The position numbers were made by a program, and so were the translations under genes. The notes under the pieces are model-generated. The model was given only the letters and a program-made list of their open reading frames with translations. It did not search any database and had not been told where the DNA came from. Shown piece after piece: positions 26,928 to 35,550 of a stretch of 64,000 nucleotides of DNA (the first letter of the stretch is position 1; the number at the start of each line of letters is the position of its first letter). The DNA lies in assembly GCF_007558865.1 (NCBI RefSeq), contig NZ_VLPK01000001.1, forward strand, positions 2,108,001 to 2,172,000, in the 5' to 3' direction. Source of the stretch: Mucilaginibacter corticis (lineage in GTDB: Bacteria > Bacteroidota > Bacteroidia > Sphingobacteriales > Sphingobacteriaceae).

Positions 26928-29123
26928 ATGAAAAAAAGCCTGATCATATTTGTTGTTTTTGTATGTAGTTTAAACGTTCATGCCCAGGTCGACCAAAAGG
27001 CGGTGCATGATTTTATTGAGCGTGTTGTTCCCGGTAGATCAGGGTCGTTTCTAATTGAATCCATTGCACAGGATAACGGTAAAGATGCCTTCGAGTTAGA
27101 CAACCACGATGGTAAAATAATTCTGCGCGGCAGCAACGGGTTATCAGTTGCCGGGGCCTTAAATTACTATCTTAAAACTTATTGCTTTGCAGATATCGGG
27201 TGGAACGGCACAAATTTAAATTTGCCTGCAAGCCTGCCAATGGTTAAAGGCAAGGTTCATAAATCAACTCCATACCAATACCGCTATTACCTCAATTACT
27301 GCACTTTCAATTACTCCATGGCCTGGTGGGACTGGAGTCGCTGGCAAAAGGAAATTGATTGGATGGCGCTGAATGGTATCAATATGCCGCTGGCTATTAC
27401 CGGCGAAGAAGCCATTTGGCAGGGCGTTTATAAAGACATGGGTTTTACCGATAAACAATTGGACGCGTTTTTTTGCGGCCCTGCTTATTTTTCGTGGTTT
27501 TGGATGGGTAACCTGGATGCCTGGGGTGGCCCGCTGCCGCAAAACTGGATGGATACCCACAAAGCACTACAAAAAAAGATCCTGGAGCGCGAAAGATCCT
27601 TTGGCATGACTCCGGTGTTGTCCTCGTTCACCGGGCATGTGCCACCATCGTTTAAAGATAAGTTTCCAGGCGCTAAGGTTAAAAAGACCAACTGGGGTGC
27701 CGGTTTCCCTGATGTATATATCCTTGACCCGGACGACCCGATGTTTGAGACCATCGGCAAAAAATATATCGATGCACAGACAAAAGAGTTTGGTACGGAT
27801 CACTTGTATTCGGCCGATACGTTTAATGAAAACACACCGCCAACTAATGATTCTACCTATTTGGATGGCATGAGTAAAAAGGTTTTTAACTCGATGGCTG
27901 CTGCCGATCCGAAAGCGGTATGGGTAATGCAGGGTTGGATGTTTCATTATAACAACCAGTTTTGGCAGCCACAGCAGATCAAGGCCTTATTAAATGCTGT
28001 CCCCAATGATCAGATGATCGTACTGGACTTGTACAGCGAGTCGCACCCGGTTTGGAACCGTACCGAGGCTTATTATGGCAAGCCCTGGATCTGGAGCATG
28101 CTGCAAAACTTTGGCGGCAATATCAGTTTGTTTGGCAGAATGCGCCACGTGGCCGCCGACCCGGCAATAGCGTTGCATGACCCCGAATCGAAAAACTTAA
28201 AGGGCATAGGCCTTACTCCCGAGGGGATAGAGCAAAACCCCGCCTTATTTGAGCTGATGCTGGAAAATGTATGGCGCGATACACCTATTGATGCTGATGC
28301 CTGGGTGAGCGATTACGCGCGCAGGCGCTACGCGCAGGATAACAGCCAGGCAAAACAAGCATGGCACCTGTTATTAAACAGCGTTTACAGCAGCGGACTT
28401 AGTGAGGGTGGACCAGAGTCGATCATTGTAGCCAGGCCAACCATGAAGCCGACCATTGACAGGGTATTGACCCAGTTAAGTTATGACCCCAAGCAATTAA
28501 TAAAAGCCTGGGGATTGCTCATAAACGCTGCCGACAGCCTGAAACAAAGTGATGGTTTTCAATATGACCTGGTGGATGTAACTCGCCAGGTACTGGCCAA
28601 CTATGCCCTGCCTTTACAACAAAAAATGGTTGCCGCCTACAAATCCGGCGATAAGCAAGGCTTCAAAACTAACAGCACCGCCTTTTTGCAGTTAATGGAC
28701 GATATAGATGCTTTACTAAGTACCCGCAAGGATTTTCTGTTAGGCAAATGGATCAGCGATGCGCGGGCCAACGGGATCACCGAAGGTGAGAAGAACCTGT
28801 ACGAACTTAACGCCCGCGACCTGGTAACTTTATGGGGCGATAAAGAAAGCGAGCTGCGCGAATACTCAAACCGCCAATGGGCAGGCTTGATAAAAGGATT
28901 CTACAAACAACGCTGGCAGCTTTATATTTCGGCCTTAGATAAAGCAATGGCAGCAGGCGCTACGTTTGATGATAAAGCATTTGATAAGCAGGTGAAGGAC
29001 TGGGAGTGGGGCTGGGTGAACAAACATGACAATGCTTATCCTGATAAAATAAAAGGCGATGCCGTTGAGCAGTCAAAATTATTATTCGCAAAATACAACA
29101 ACATCATACAACAATCCTATTAA
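26928..29123 (+). CDS. Alpha-N-acetylglucosaminidase (GH89, NAGLU family)
   Basis: I choose the ATG at 26928 (MKKSLIIFVVFVCSLNVHAQ, a clear signal peptide) over the upstream one, which adds MLVRS. The 731-residue protein follows the NAGLU pattern from end to end: an N-terminal alpha/beta domain, the catalytic barrel with YYLNYCTFNYSMAWWDWSRW, SADTFNENTPPTND with the first catalytic Glu, and GIGLTPEGIEQNPALFELML with the second, then an all-helical C-terminal domain. It should cleave terminal alpha-GlcNAc, as at the ends of heparan sulphate chains or alpha-1,4-GlcNAc-capped mucins. It sits between the GH110 and GH35 genes, only 12 bp before the latter. Confidence 0.9.
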   Translation: MKKSLIIFVVFVCSLNVHAQVDQKAVHDFIERVVPGRSGSFLIESIAQDNGKDAFELDNHDGKIILRGSNGLSVAGALNYYLKTYCFADIGWNGTNLNLPASLPMVKGKVHKSTPYQYRYYLNYCTFNYSMAWWDWSRWQKEIDWMALNGINMPLAITGEEAIWQGVYKDMGFTDKQLDAFFCGPAYFSWFWMGNLDAWGGPLPQNWMDTHKALQKKILERERSFGMTPVLSSFTGHVPPSFKDKFPGAKVKKTNWGAGFPDVYILDPDDPMFETIGKKYIDAQTKEFGTDHLYSADTFNENTPPTNDSTYLDGMSKKVFNSMAAADPKAVWVMQGWMFHYNNQFWQPQQIKALLNAVPNDQMIVLDLYSESHPVWNRTEAYYGKPWIWSMLQNFGGNISLFGRMRHVAADPAIALHDPESKNLKGIGLTPEGIEQNPALFELMLENVWRDTPIDADAWVSDYARRRYAQDNSQAKQAWHLLLNSVYSSGLSEGGPESIIVARPTMKPTIDRVLTQLSYDPKQLIKAWGLLINAADSLKQSDGFQYDLVDVTRQVLANYALPLQQKMVAAYKSGDKQGFKTNSTAFLQLMDDIDALLSTRKDFLLGKWISDARANGITEGEKNLYELNARDLVTLWGDKESELREYSNRQWAGLIKGFYKQRWQLYISALDKAMAAGATFDDKAFDKQVKDWEWGWVNKHDNAYPDKIKGDAVEQSKLLFAKYNNIIQQSY

Positions 29124-29135
29124 TCCCCAATACAA

Positions 29136-32084
29136 ATGACCCGGAGTCTTTACGCGTTTTTAACAATACTCATCTTATTAAACTTTTCTTTGACGGCCAA
29201 TGCCCAGTCAAACGACCATATTTTCCCGGCATCGGCGGCAGCCAAACCATATATAGATTTTGACAGCAAAGGTTTTTTGGTTAACGGCAAACGTACGTTC
29301 ATTGTATCGGCAGGGTTAGAATATGCCCGCATTCCGCACCAGCTTTGGTATGACAGGTTGATGAGGATAAAACGCGCCGGCTTTAATTGTATTGAGATCT
29401 ACACCATGTGGAACTTCCACGAGCCAACCGAAGGCAAATTCGATTTTACCGGCGACCGTGACCTGGGGGCTTTCCTTAAATTAGTTAAAGATCTGGGCTT
29501 GTATGCCATAGTGCGTGTCGGTCCGTATTATTGCGCCGAATGGGACCTGGGCGGTTACCCGATATGGCTCAAATTTAAAAAAGGTGTAAGCGTACGCGAG
29601 GATAATAAACCTTTTGAGCAATATGTGGATCGTTTCTTTGACCATTTGTTGCCGATAGTATTTAAAAGTCAGATCAACAATGGCGGCGCGGTAATACTGG
29701 TGCAGTTAGAAAACGAGCATCCAAAAAGCTGGGGCGATATAGTGGTAGACGGGTATTTTAAAAGCCTGCAGACAAAAGCCCTGCAATTGGGCCTGCAAGT
29801 ACCTTACTTTTTCAGTGGTTTACACCATGGCAGCGACCCTGCGGGCGATGATCAACTGGATGACGTAAAAAGACCCAACCCATGGATGTCGACCGAGTTT
29901 TGGAGTGTTTGGTACTCGCAATACGGCGCAAAGTCGGGTGATGATGACTTGTATGACAGACGTACCTGGAAAATAATTTCGCGCGGTGGTAACGGCTACA
30001 ATTATTACATGGCACATGGCGGTTCAAACTTTGGTTATACCAATAATGATGAGGACGCGGCATCGTACGATTACGGTTCGGCAATAGGGCAGACCGGAGA
30101 TCTGCGGCCATTGTATTACACTTTTAAACGCGCGGCATGGTTTTCACGCAGTTTTGAAAATGTGTTGGAAAACGGTACAGATGCAACCTCGGCTTACCCG
30201 CATGTAGCAAGCGATTCGGCGATAAAAGTTACCGCAAGGACAAGCCTGGCGGGCGATATCATATTTCTGGATAATCCCGGCAAAAAAGAGGTGAACACAG
30301 GTTTGAATATCAGCGGTGCCGAAAGCCTTACGGCTGATAAAAAAATCACGATCAAGCCGGGAGAGATCTATCCGTTAGTTCACAACTTTAAAATAAACGG
30401 TGATGTTACCCTTAACTGGGCGCTTACCCGTGTTTTTGCTGTGGTGAAACAAGAAAATACCACTACGATTATTGTTGATGCCGAGGAGAAGTCGCCAGTG
30501 TTATTGCAATTCGGCGTGAAAAGTGGAGCTTTATCAACATCGTCCGACGTGAAAATAAGTAACGGCACGGCAACCATCAATGAAACTATGCCATCGGCAG
30601 CAAAACCTGTAACCTATACTTTTAAAAGCGGCAATCAAACCATCCGCATTTTAGCCATGAACAGGCAACAGACGAATAAAACGTGGATCACCGAAATAGC
30701 CGGCAAAAACTATATCATTAGTGGGTTAGCCTATGTTGGCGACGCGTCGATAAAAGATCAGCAACTGCATATCACTACAGAAACGCCATTAAAGCAAAAC
30801 GGTCAGCAAGTTGCCGTTTTGTATACAGCTAATGCGGCAATTCCATTTAATGTTGGCGCCGTGGCAGATCAAACGGTTAAAAATATAACGCTGAATAACT
30901 GGGAATACAAAAGCGGGGCATTATCTGCTGCTACAACGGTAAATACAAGCGGCTGGCTTAAGTCAAAAGATCCCCAGCCTATGGGTGCTGATGGCGATAT
31001 CACTGCCGATGCCTGGTACCGCACAACTGTAACCGCGCCATCAGAAGGTAAATACACCTTACAGATAAAAGGCAACGGCAGGGGGCAGGCTTTTGTTGAT
31101 GGTAACCTTGCCGCCACATGGAACTTAAGTAAAAATGAGGTATCGTTAAACCTGAAAAAAGGCAAACATACGCTGGCTATTTTCACCGCGCATGATGGCA
31201 GGGATAAATTGGTGTCATACATCGGGCCGATAGATAAGATCGATAACAAAGGGGTGTCCGGCAGCGCCGTCATCAAAAAGGGCGGTCCTTTTATTACGGG
31301 GTTAACCGATTGGTATTTTGCTAAAGCGACTCAAAAGAGTGATGTTAAATTGGGACCGATAGCTGACGCGTCAGCCTACAAAAAATATAAAATTGGCGAT
31401 GATGCCTTTAACCGGAAAGAAGGTTACGGTTGGTTTAAAACTACTATACCGCAACAACCTGCAGGTACCGCAAAAATAACCTTGTACTTTAAGAGTGTTG
31501 ACGAAAATGCCACGGTATTTATTAATGGCAAAGAAATGGCCCATCATGAAGGTTGGGATCAGCCTTTTGAGGTAGCTATTAACGATGCCGAAGCCTTAAA
31601 AAAGCCGTTAACCTTGAGCGTATTTATAGAAAATCATTCTAACGAGGGCGGGATAGATCAGCCTGTTAAAATTAACGCTATCGGTGATGCTACTGCTGTA
31701 ACCGGATGGGAACTGAAAGGTGGCCCGGGCGATGCGTTGAGTGTTAAAGGTTGGGCAAAACTTACACAAGTTAAAGAAACCAGCGGGCCTGTTTTTTACC
31801 GTACCACATTTAGTGTACCGCAGGTAAAAGACCGTACACTGATCTGGCGTTTTGATCCTGTAGGATTAGGCCACGGGTCGGTTTGGGTTAACGGGCATAA
31901 TTTAGGCCGGTACCCTGAAAAACTGGATATGAAAAGCCTGTACATTCCTGAGAGCTGGTTAAACGCGGGTGTGAACCACCTGGTGGTATATGATGAGGAT
32001 GGCAAACCGATCAGCAAGACACAGGTAGTTACCGAGCCTGACGCGAACAGGAGTGTAGTTAACGTTACCGCTAAACTTAATTAA
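29136..32084 (+). CDS. GH35 beta-galactosidase with C-terminal sandwich domains
   Basis: A signal peptide (LLNFSLTANAQ) precedes a GH35 barrel (about residues 45-350). RVGPYYCAEWDLGGYPIWL is the family signature, VILVQLENEHPKSWG provides the acid/base Glu and WMSTEFWSVWYSQYG the nucleophile Glu; HGGSNFGYTN is also conserved. The remaining 600 residues are beta-rich, including two jelly-roll modules at the end (GPVFYRTTFSVPQVKDRTLI and GSVWVNGHNLGRYP), as in large Bacteroidota GH35 enzymes. It should release terminal beta-galactose exposed after GH110 or GH89 action. Start codon ATG lies 12 bp after the GH89 stop. Confidence 0.9.
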   Translation: MTRSLYAFLTILILLNFSLTANAQSNDHIFPASAAAKPYIDFDSKGFLVNGKRTFIVSAGLEYARIPHQLWYDRLMRIKRAGFNCIEIYTMWNFHEPTEGKFDFTGDRDLGAFLKLVKDLGLYAIVRVGPYYCAEWDLGGYPIWLKFKKGVSVREDNKPFEQYVDRFFDHLLPIVFKSQINNGGAVILVQLENEHPKSWGDIVVDGYFKSLQTKALQLGLQVPYFFSGLHHGSDPAGDDQLDDVKRPNPWMSTEFWSVWYSQYGAKSGDDDLYDRRTWKIISRGGNGYNYYMAHGGSNFGYTNNDEDAASYDYGSAIGQTGDLRPLYYTFKRAAWFSRSFENVLENGTDATSAYPHVASDSAIKVTARTSLAGDIIFLDNPGKKEVNTGLNISGAESLTADKKITIKPGEIYPLVHNFKINGDVTLNWALTRVFAVVKQENTTTIIVDAEEKSPVLLQFGVKSGALSTSSDVKISNGTATINETMPSAAKPVTYTFKSGNQTIRILAMNRQQTNKTWITEIAGKNYIISGLAYVGDASIKDQQLHITTETPLKQNGQQVAVLYTANAAIPFNVGAVADQTVKNITLNNWEYKSGALSAATTVNTSGWLKSKDPQPMGADGDITADAWYRTTVTAPSEGKYTLQIKGNGRGQAFVDGNLAATWNLSKNEVSLNLKKGKHTLAIFTAHDGRDKLVSYIGPIDKIDNKGVSGSAVIKKGGPFITGLTDWYFAKATQKSDVKLGPIADASAYKKYKIGDDAFNRKEGYGWFKTTIPQQPAGTAKITLYFKSVDENATVFINGKEMAHHEGWDQPFEVAINDAEALKKPLTLSVFIENHSNEGGIDQPVKINAIGDATAVTGWELKGGPGDALSVKGWAKLTQVKETSGPVFYRTTFSVPQVKDRTLIWRFDPVGLGHGSVWVNGHNLGRYPEKLDMKSLYIPESWLNAGVNHLVVYDEDGKPISKTQVVTEPDANRSVVNVTAKLN

Positions 32085-32095
32085 TACATTACCAT

Positions 32096-33223
32096 ATGGC
32101 TATAGCGACCGAAAGATTTACAGCACTTGATGTTTTCCGCGGGATGACCATTTGTTTTATGATCATTGTAAACGCGCCCGGATCAGGGGCCGATGTTTGG
32201 GCACCGCTTGACCATGCGCCCTGGATAGGTTTTACACCAACGGATCTTGTATTTCCATCTTTCTTATTCGCTGTGGGTAACGCGCTTAGTTTTTCAAAAA
32301 AGAAATTTGAAACCGATGCTGCCTTTATCGGCAAGATCTTAAAACGCACGGTCATTATTTTCCTGTTAGGCTATTTAATGTACTGGTTCCCCTTTTTTCA
32401 CCGCGAAGCTGGTGCGTGGGTGTTTAATCCGTTAAGCCACACCCGGATAATGGGGGTTCTGCAGCGTATTGCCCTGTGTTATTTTTTTGGCGCTTTGATA
32501 GTTCATTATTGTTCGCAAAAAATGTCCATCATTATATCCGTAGCGCTGCTGATAGGTTACTGGGTTTTCCTGCTGTTGTTTGGCGAAACAGGGAAGGAAT
32601 ATACCATGCTTGGAAACGCGGGTACACGTATGGATATAGCCATTTTAGGTAATGACCATTTGTACCATGACAAAGGTGGCCCTATAGCCTTTGATCCCGA
32701 AGGTTTCTTGAGTACCATGACCGGTATAGTGAACGTGATCGGTGGTTTCCTTGCAGGATCATTTATTCAGCGTAAGGGTAAAAACTATGAATCGGTTGCA
32801 CGGCTGTTTATGTGTGGTGTGTTACTGATCGCTCTGGCTTTATTCTGGGCCCAGTTTTTCCCGATCGCCAAAAAATTATGGACAAGCACATTTGCTTTAC
32901 TGACCATTGGTATAGATCTTTTACTATTGGGTTTTATGGTTTTTGCTATCGAAATAAAACAAATAAAAAGAGGGACTAAGTTTTTCCTCATTCTGGGCCG
33001 TAACTCGCTGGCCATATACTTACTGTCAGAATTGATGCTTACTGTTTTCCAGACGGTTTGGGTAAAGCCACAGCTTAGCTTTTACGATTGGATAAACCAG
33101 GTGTTTTATCAGCGCCTGTTCCCCGGTGCGTTTGGTACTTTAGTATTTGCAATTTGTTATACGATGCTTTGCTGGTTAGTTGGCTATGTGCTTGATAAAA
33201 GAAAGATCTATATCAAGATTTAA
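32096..33223 (+). CDS. HGSNAT-family (DUF5009) membrane acetyltransferase
   Basis: The 375-residue protein has about ten membrane segments and no cleaved signal. Its first 60 residues match the acetyltransferase catalytic core of human HGSNAT: LDVFRGMTICFMIIVNAPG, then LDHAPWIGFTPTDLVFPSFL, in which His40 aligns with the active-site histidine. The human enzyme passes an acetyl group across the membrane from cytosolic acetyl-CoA to terminal glucosamine of heparan sulphate, making the substrate of NAGLU. Here the gene lies 11 bp after GH35 and two genes after the NAGLU homologue, suggesting the same two-step logic in the periplasm, but the actual acceptor is not shown by sequence. Confidence 0.83.
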   Translation: MAIATERFTALDVFRGMTICFMIIVNAPGSGADVWAPLDHAPWIGFTPTDLVFPSFLFAVGNALSFSKKKFETDAAFIGKILKRTVIIFLLGYLMYWFPFFHREAGAWVFNPLSHTRIMGVLQRIALCYFFGALIVHYCSQKMSIIISVALLIGYWVFLLLFGETGKEYTMLGNAGTRMDIAILGNDHLYHDKGGPIAFDPEGFLSTMTGIVNVIGGFLAGSFIQRKGKNYESVARLFMCGVLLIALALFWAQFFPIAKKLWTSTFALLTIGIDLLLLGFMVFAIEIKQIKRGTKFFLILGRNSLAIYLLSELMLTVFQTVWVKPQLSFYDWINQVFYQRLFPGAFGTLVFAICYTMLCWLVGYVLDKRKIYIKI

Positions 33224-33277
33224 TTTGTTTAATGTGCCGGATAATCTAAATACAGTGTTTTAGTGTTTTGGGAAATT

Positions 33278-33316
33278 AATCAAGGCAAAAAATCAAGGCA
33301 AAAAATTAAGGCAAAA
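33278..33316. repeat. Three tandem 13-bp units
   Basis: AATCAAGGCAAAA occurs at 33278-33290 and 33291-33303 and, as AATTAAGGCAAAA, at 33304-33316. The last unit runs into the A-tract next to the terminator stem. The gap 33224-33483 holds this array, the terminator and otherwise nothing recognisable. Confidence 0.85.
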
Positions 33317-33343
33317 AAAATCCCCGGTACCACTACCGGGGAT
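33311..33343 (-). terminator. Intrinsic terminator of the LytTR operon
   Basis: On the minus strand ATCCCCGGTA (33343-33334) pairs with TACCGGGGAT (33329-33320) around a four-base loop and is followed by a run of eight T residues. It lies 141 bp after the LytTR stop codon. Read on the plus strand no T-run follows, so it acts for the leftward operon. Confidence 0.85.
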
Positions 33344-33483
33344 AAACCTAAACCTTATCACAGAGTCAATAGCTTGACTTTATGACTACTAAATTATAAC
33401 AAGTAAATCATAAAAATTACATGTATCGACAGAGAGGGTGTTTTTGCCGACGAAAGCCTTAAATGTGGCCGACGATATTTCTA

Positions 33484-34218
33484 CTATCCCCATTTTTTTA
33501 CAAACTGGTTGAACGTTTCTTTGTATTGGTCGCCAACGGTAATGTTTATATTATTGATATTAATGGCGTTACGGTTAATGGCGTTGATCTTGTCAAGCGC
33601 TACAATATAAGATCTGTGTACGCGCATAAAACGACTGGCAGGCAGCTTCTCTTCCAGGGCTTTCAGGCTGGTTAATGACATCACCGGCTTTTCGCCGTTA
33701 TTTAGCCAAACCTTGACATAATCTTTTAACGATTCAATATAAACTATATCCTTAAAAGCTATCCGCATTAATTGATACTCCACTTTTAAAAACAGGTAAT
33801 CATTCTCTATCGACTCTTTTTCTGTGATGGTAGTACCGGGCTTGTTTACCAGCTCATAATAAGCCATTGCCTTATGTGCCGACCGTAGAAACTCTTCATA
33901 GTTAAACGGTTTAAGCAGGTAATCAAGGGCATCAACCCGGTAACCCTCCAATGCAAACTGGTTATACGCGGTAGTGAATATGATGCGGGGCTTATTAGGG
34001 CTGTGGTCAAGTACCCGTGCCAGTTCAATACCGTTCAAATCAGGCATTTGAATGTCAAGGTACATTACATCAATTTTTTGCTGATGGATAACTTTCAAAG
34101 CCTCAATAGCGCTTGAAAATTTACCCACAAGGTTTAAAAAGGGTGTCTGTTCAATAAATGCGCAAACCAACCCCAGGGCCAATGGTTCGTCATCAACAGC
34201 AATGCAGTTTAACATCAT
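33484..34218 (-). CDS. LytTR-family response regulator
   Basis: The 244-residue protein has a receiver domain with CIAVDDEPLAL (acidic pair), VMYLDIQMPDLNG (phosphoacceptor Asp55) and LDYLLKPF (Lys), followed by a LytTR DNA-binding domain: IVYIESLKDYVKVWLNNGE, SLKALEEKLP and FMRVHRSYIVALDKI. It should be phosphorylated by the sensor kinase encoded just upstream, whose gene it overlaps by 4 bp (ATGA). LytTR proteins bind direct repeats upstream of target promoters; the targets cannot be named from this window. Confidence 0.92.
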   Translation of the reverse strand: MMLNCIAVDDEPLALGLVCAFIEQTPFLNLVGKFSSAIEALKVIHQQKIDVMYLDIQMPDLNGIELARVLDHSPNKPRIIFTTAYNQFALEGYRVDALDYLLKPFNYEEFLRSAHKAMAYYELVNKPGTTITEKESIENDYLFLKVEYQLMRIAFKDIVYIESLKDYVKVWLNNGEKPVMSLTSLKALEEKLPASRFMRVHRSYIVALDKINAINRNAININNINITVGDQYKETFNQFVKKWG

Positions 34219-35279
34219 GATAAATTAAGTGTAAGGTGGACATGATATTCATTGGCCTCGACCAGTTCGTCTATTTTTAGTTTATAATCCCCGGGATATA
34301 AAAGGTCTAACCTGCGCCGGGTATTGTTAAGGCCGATGCCGCCATAAGCGTTCAGGTCTGCGCTCTGAATTTTACTTACAGAATTGGTAACAAACAGCTC
34401 TAACATCTTATCTTTTTGTGTGATCAGGATATTGATATAGCTTGGATCTGTAGTGCTGATACCGTGTTTAAAAGCATTCTCTACAAAAGGCAAAAATATC
34501 ATGGACGCAATAGGCATATCATTTAAATTATCCGGCGACTCGAAATTTATTGTAACCGCGTTGGTAAGGCGTAATTGCATTAAACTAATGTAGTCCTTAA
34601 TAAAGACAATTTCCTGGCTGATCAATTGATCGGCCTGCGGGGTTTCATACAACAAATAACGCATCATACGCGAAAGCTGGTGAATTGCCTTGCGTGATGT
34701 ATCTGCGTCTACATAAGTAAGCGCGTAAATATTATTTAAGGTATTAAAAAAGAAATGCGGATTGATCTGCGCCTTCAAAAAGGAAAGCTCTGACTGCGTT
34801 TTTTCCTGCTTTAACACCTGGTTATGCATTTTGTCTGCCTGCCATTTTTGTACAGTAGTAATACTGATGCTGATACCGAACATTAAGGCCACAATCATAA
34901 GGGTAATAAAGTCTATCCTCGGGTGCTTATCGTGAGGGCCGTGGTGATGAAACGCCGCATCCATGATCACGTGCATATTGAGCCACCTGTCAGTATATTC
35001 ATTTATCAATAAAATAGCCGCTGTGATCAGCAAGATTATGCCGAGGTAATACCCGATACGATTTTTAAGCAGGAACCGCGGCACTAACACCATGGAGTTT
35101 AAATAGAATGCTATTACCAGCATAACCAATACCACGCTTTGTTTTATCCAAAACTGGTAAGGCACGTTCATGCCGCTGGTTAATGGCAGATTAAATAACA
35201 GCACTAATGCAAATACCAACCAAACCAATATCTGGATTAATATGGAAACTACGCCCGCCCTTGATTTTTGTATGATCAT
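34215..35279 (-). CDS. LytS-type membrane sensor histidine kinase
   Basis: The 354-residue protein has four membrane segments in its first 150 residues (LIQILVWLVFALVLLFNLPL, SVVLVMLVIAFYLNSMVL, YYLGIILLITAAILLI and LMIVALMFGISISITTV). A linker then leads to a His_kinase domain with FLKAQINPHFFFNTLNNIYA (phosphoacceptor His) and an ATPase part with MIFLPFVENAFKHG (N box) and GGIGLNNTRRRLDLLY. A histidine-rich loop, HHHGPHDKHPR (about residues 111-121), faces the outside and could bind metal. It forms a two-component system with the LytTR protein. Confidence 0.9.
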   Translation of the reverse strand: MIIQKSRAGVVSILIQILVWLVFALVLLFNLPLTSGMNVPYQFWIKQSVVLVMLVIAFYLNSMVLVPRFLLKNRIGYYLGIILLITAAILLINEYTDRWLNMHVIMDAAFHHHGPHDKHPRIDFITLMIVALMFGISISITTVQKWQADKMHNQVLKQEKTQSELSFLKAQINPHFFFNTLNNIYALTYVDADTSRKAIHQLSRMMRYLLYETPQADQLISQEIVFIKDYISLMQLRLTNAVTINFESPDNLNDMPIASMIFLPFVENAFKHGISTTDPSYINILITQKDKMLELFVTNSVSKIQSADLNAYGGIGLNNTRRRLDLLYPGDYKLKIDELVEANEYHVHLTLNLS

Positions 35280-35550
35280 TCCTCACTATCCCGGCATTTT
35301 AACAGCGCGGGATTAAACAATATTACAAATGATTGTGGCTTGTTTCAATTAAAATCTATCAGCACGGCATATTTACCGATGGATGAATAATTATCATCTA
35401 TAAAAAAGTAATAGGGAGGCTTTCAATAAGAAAGTGTTAAGTAACAGGATAAAAATAGCCTTCTATCGGTTAACTCCGTCTGTCTGTCTATTTCAATTTT
35501 ATAGACGTGGGCAATTGTTTTGCTTTGGGGTATTAAAGCAAGGTTATCCC

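Noticed and set aside
35434..35550. Extended N-terminus of the barrel protein
   Set aside because: The extra 39 codons do not start with ATG and would place a signal peptide inside the protein; the ATG at 35551 gives a normal one.
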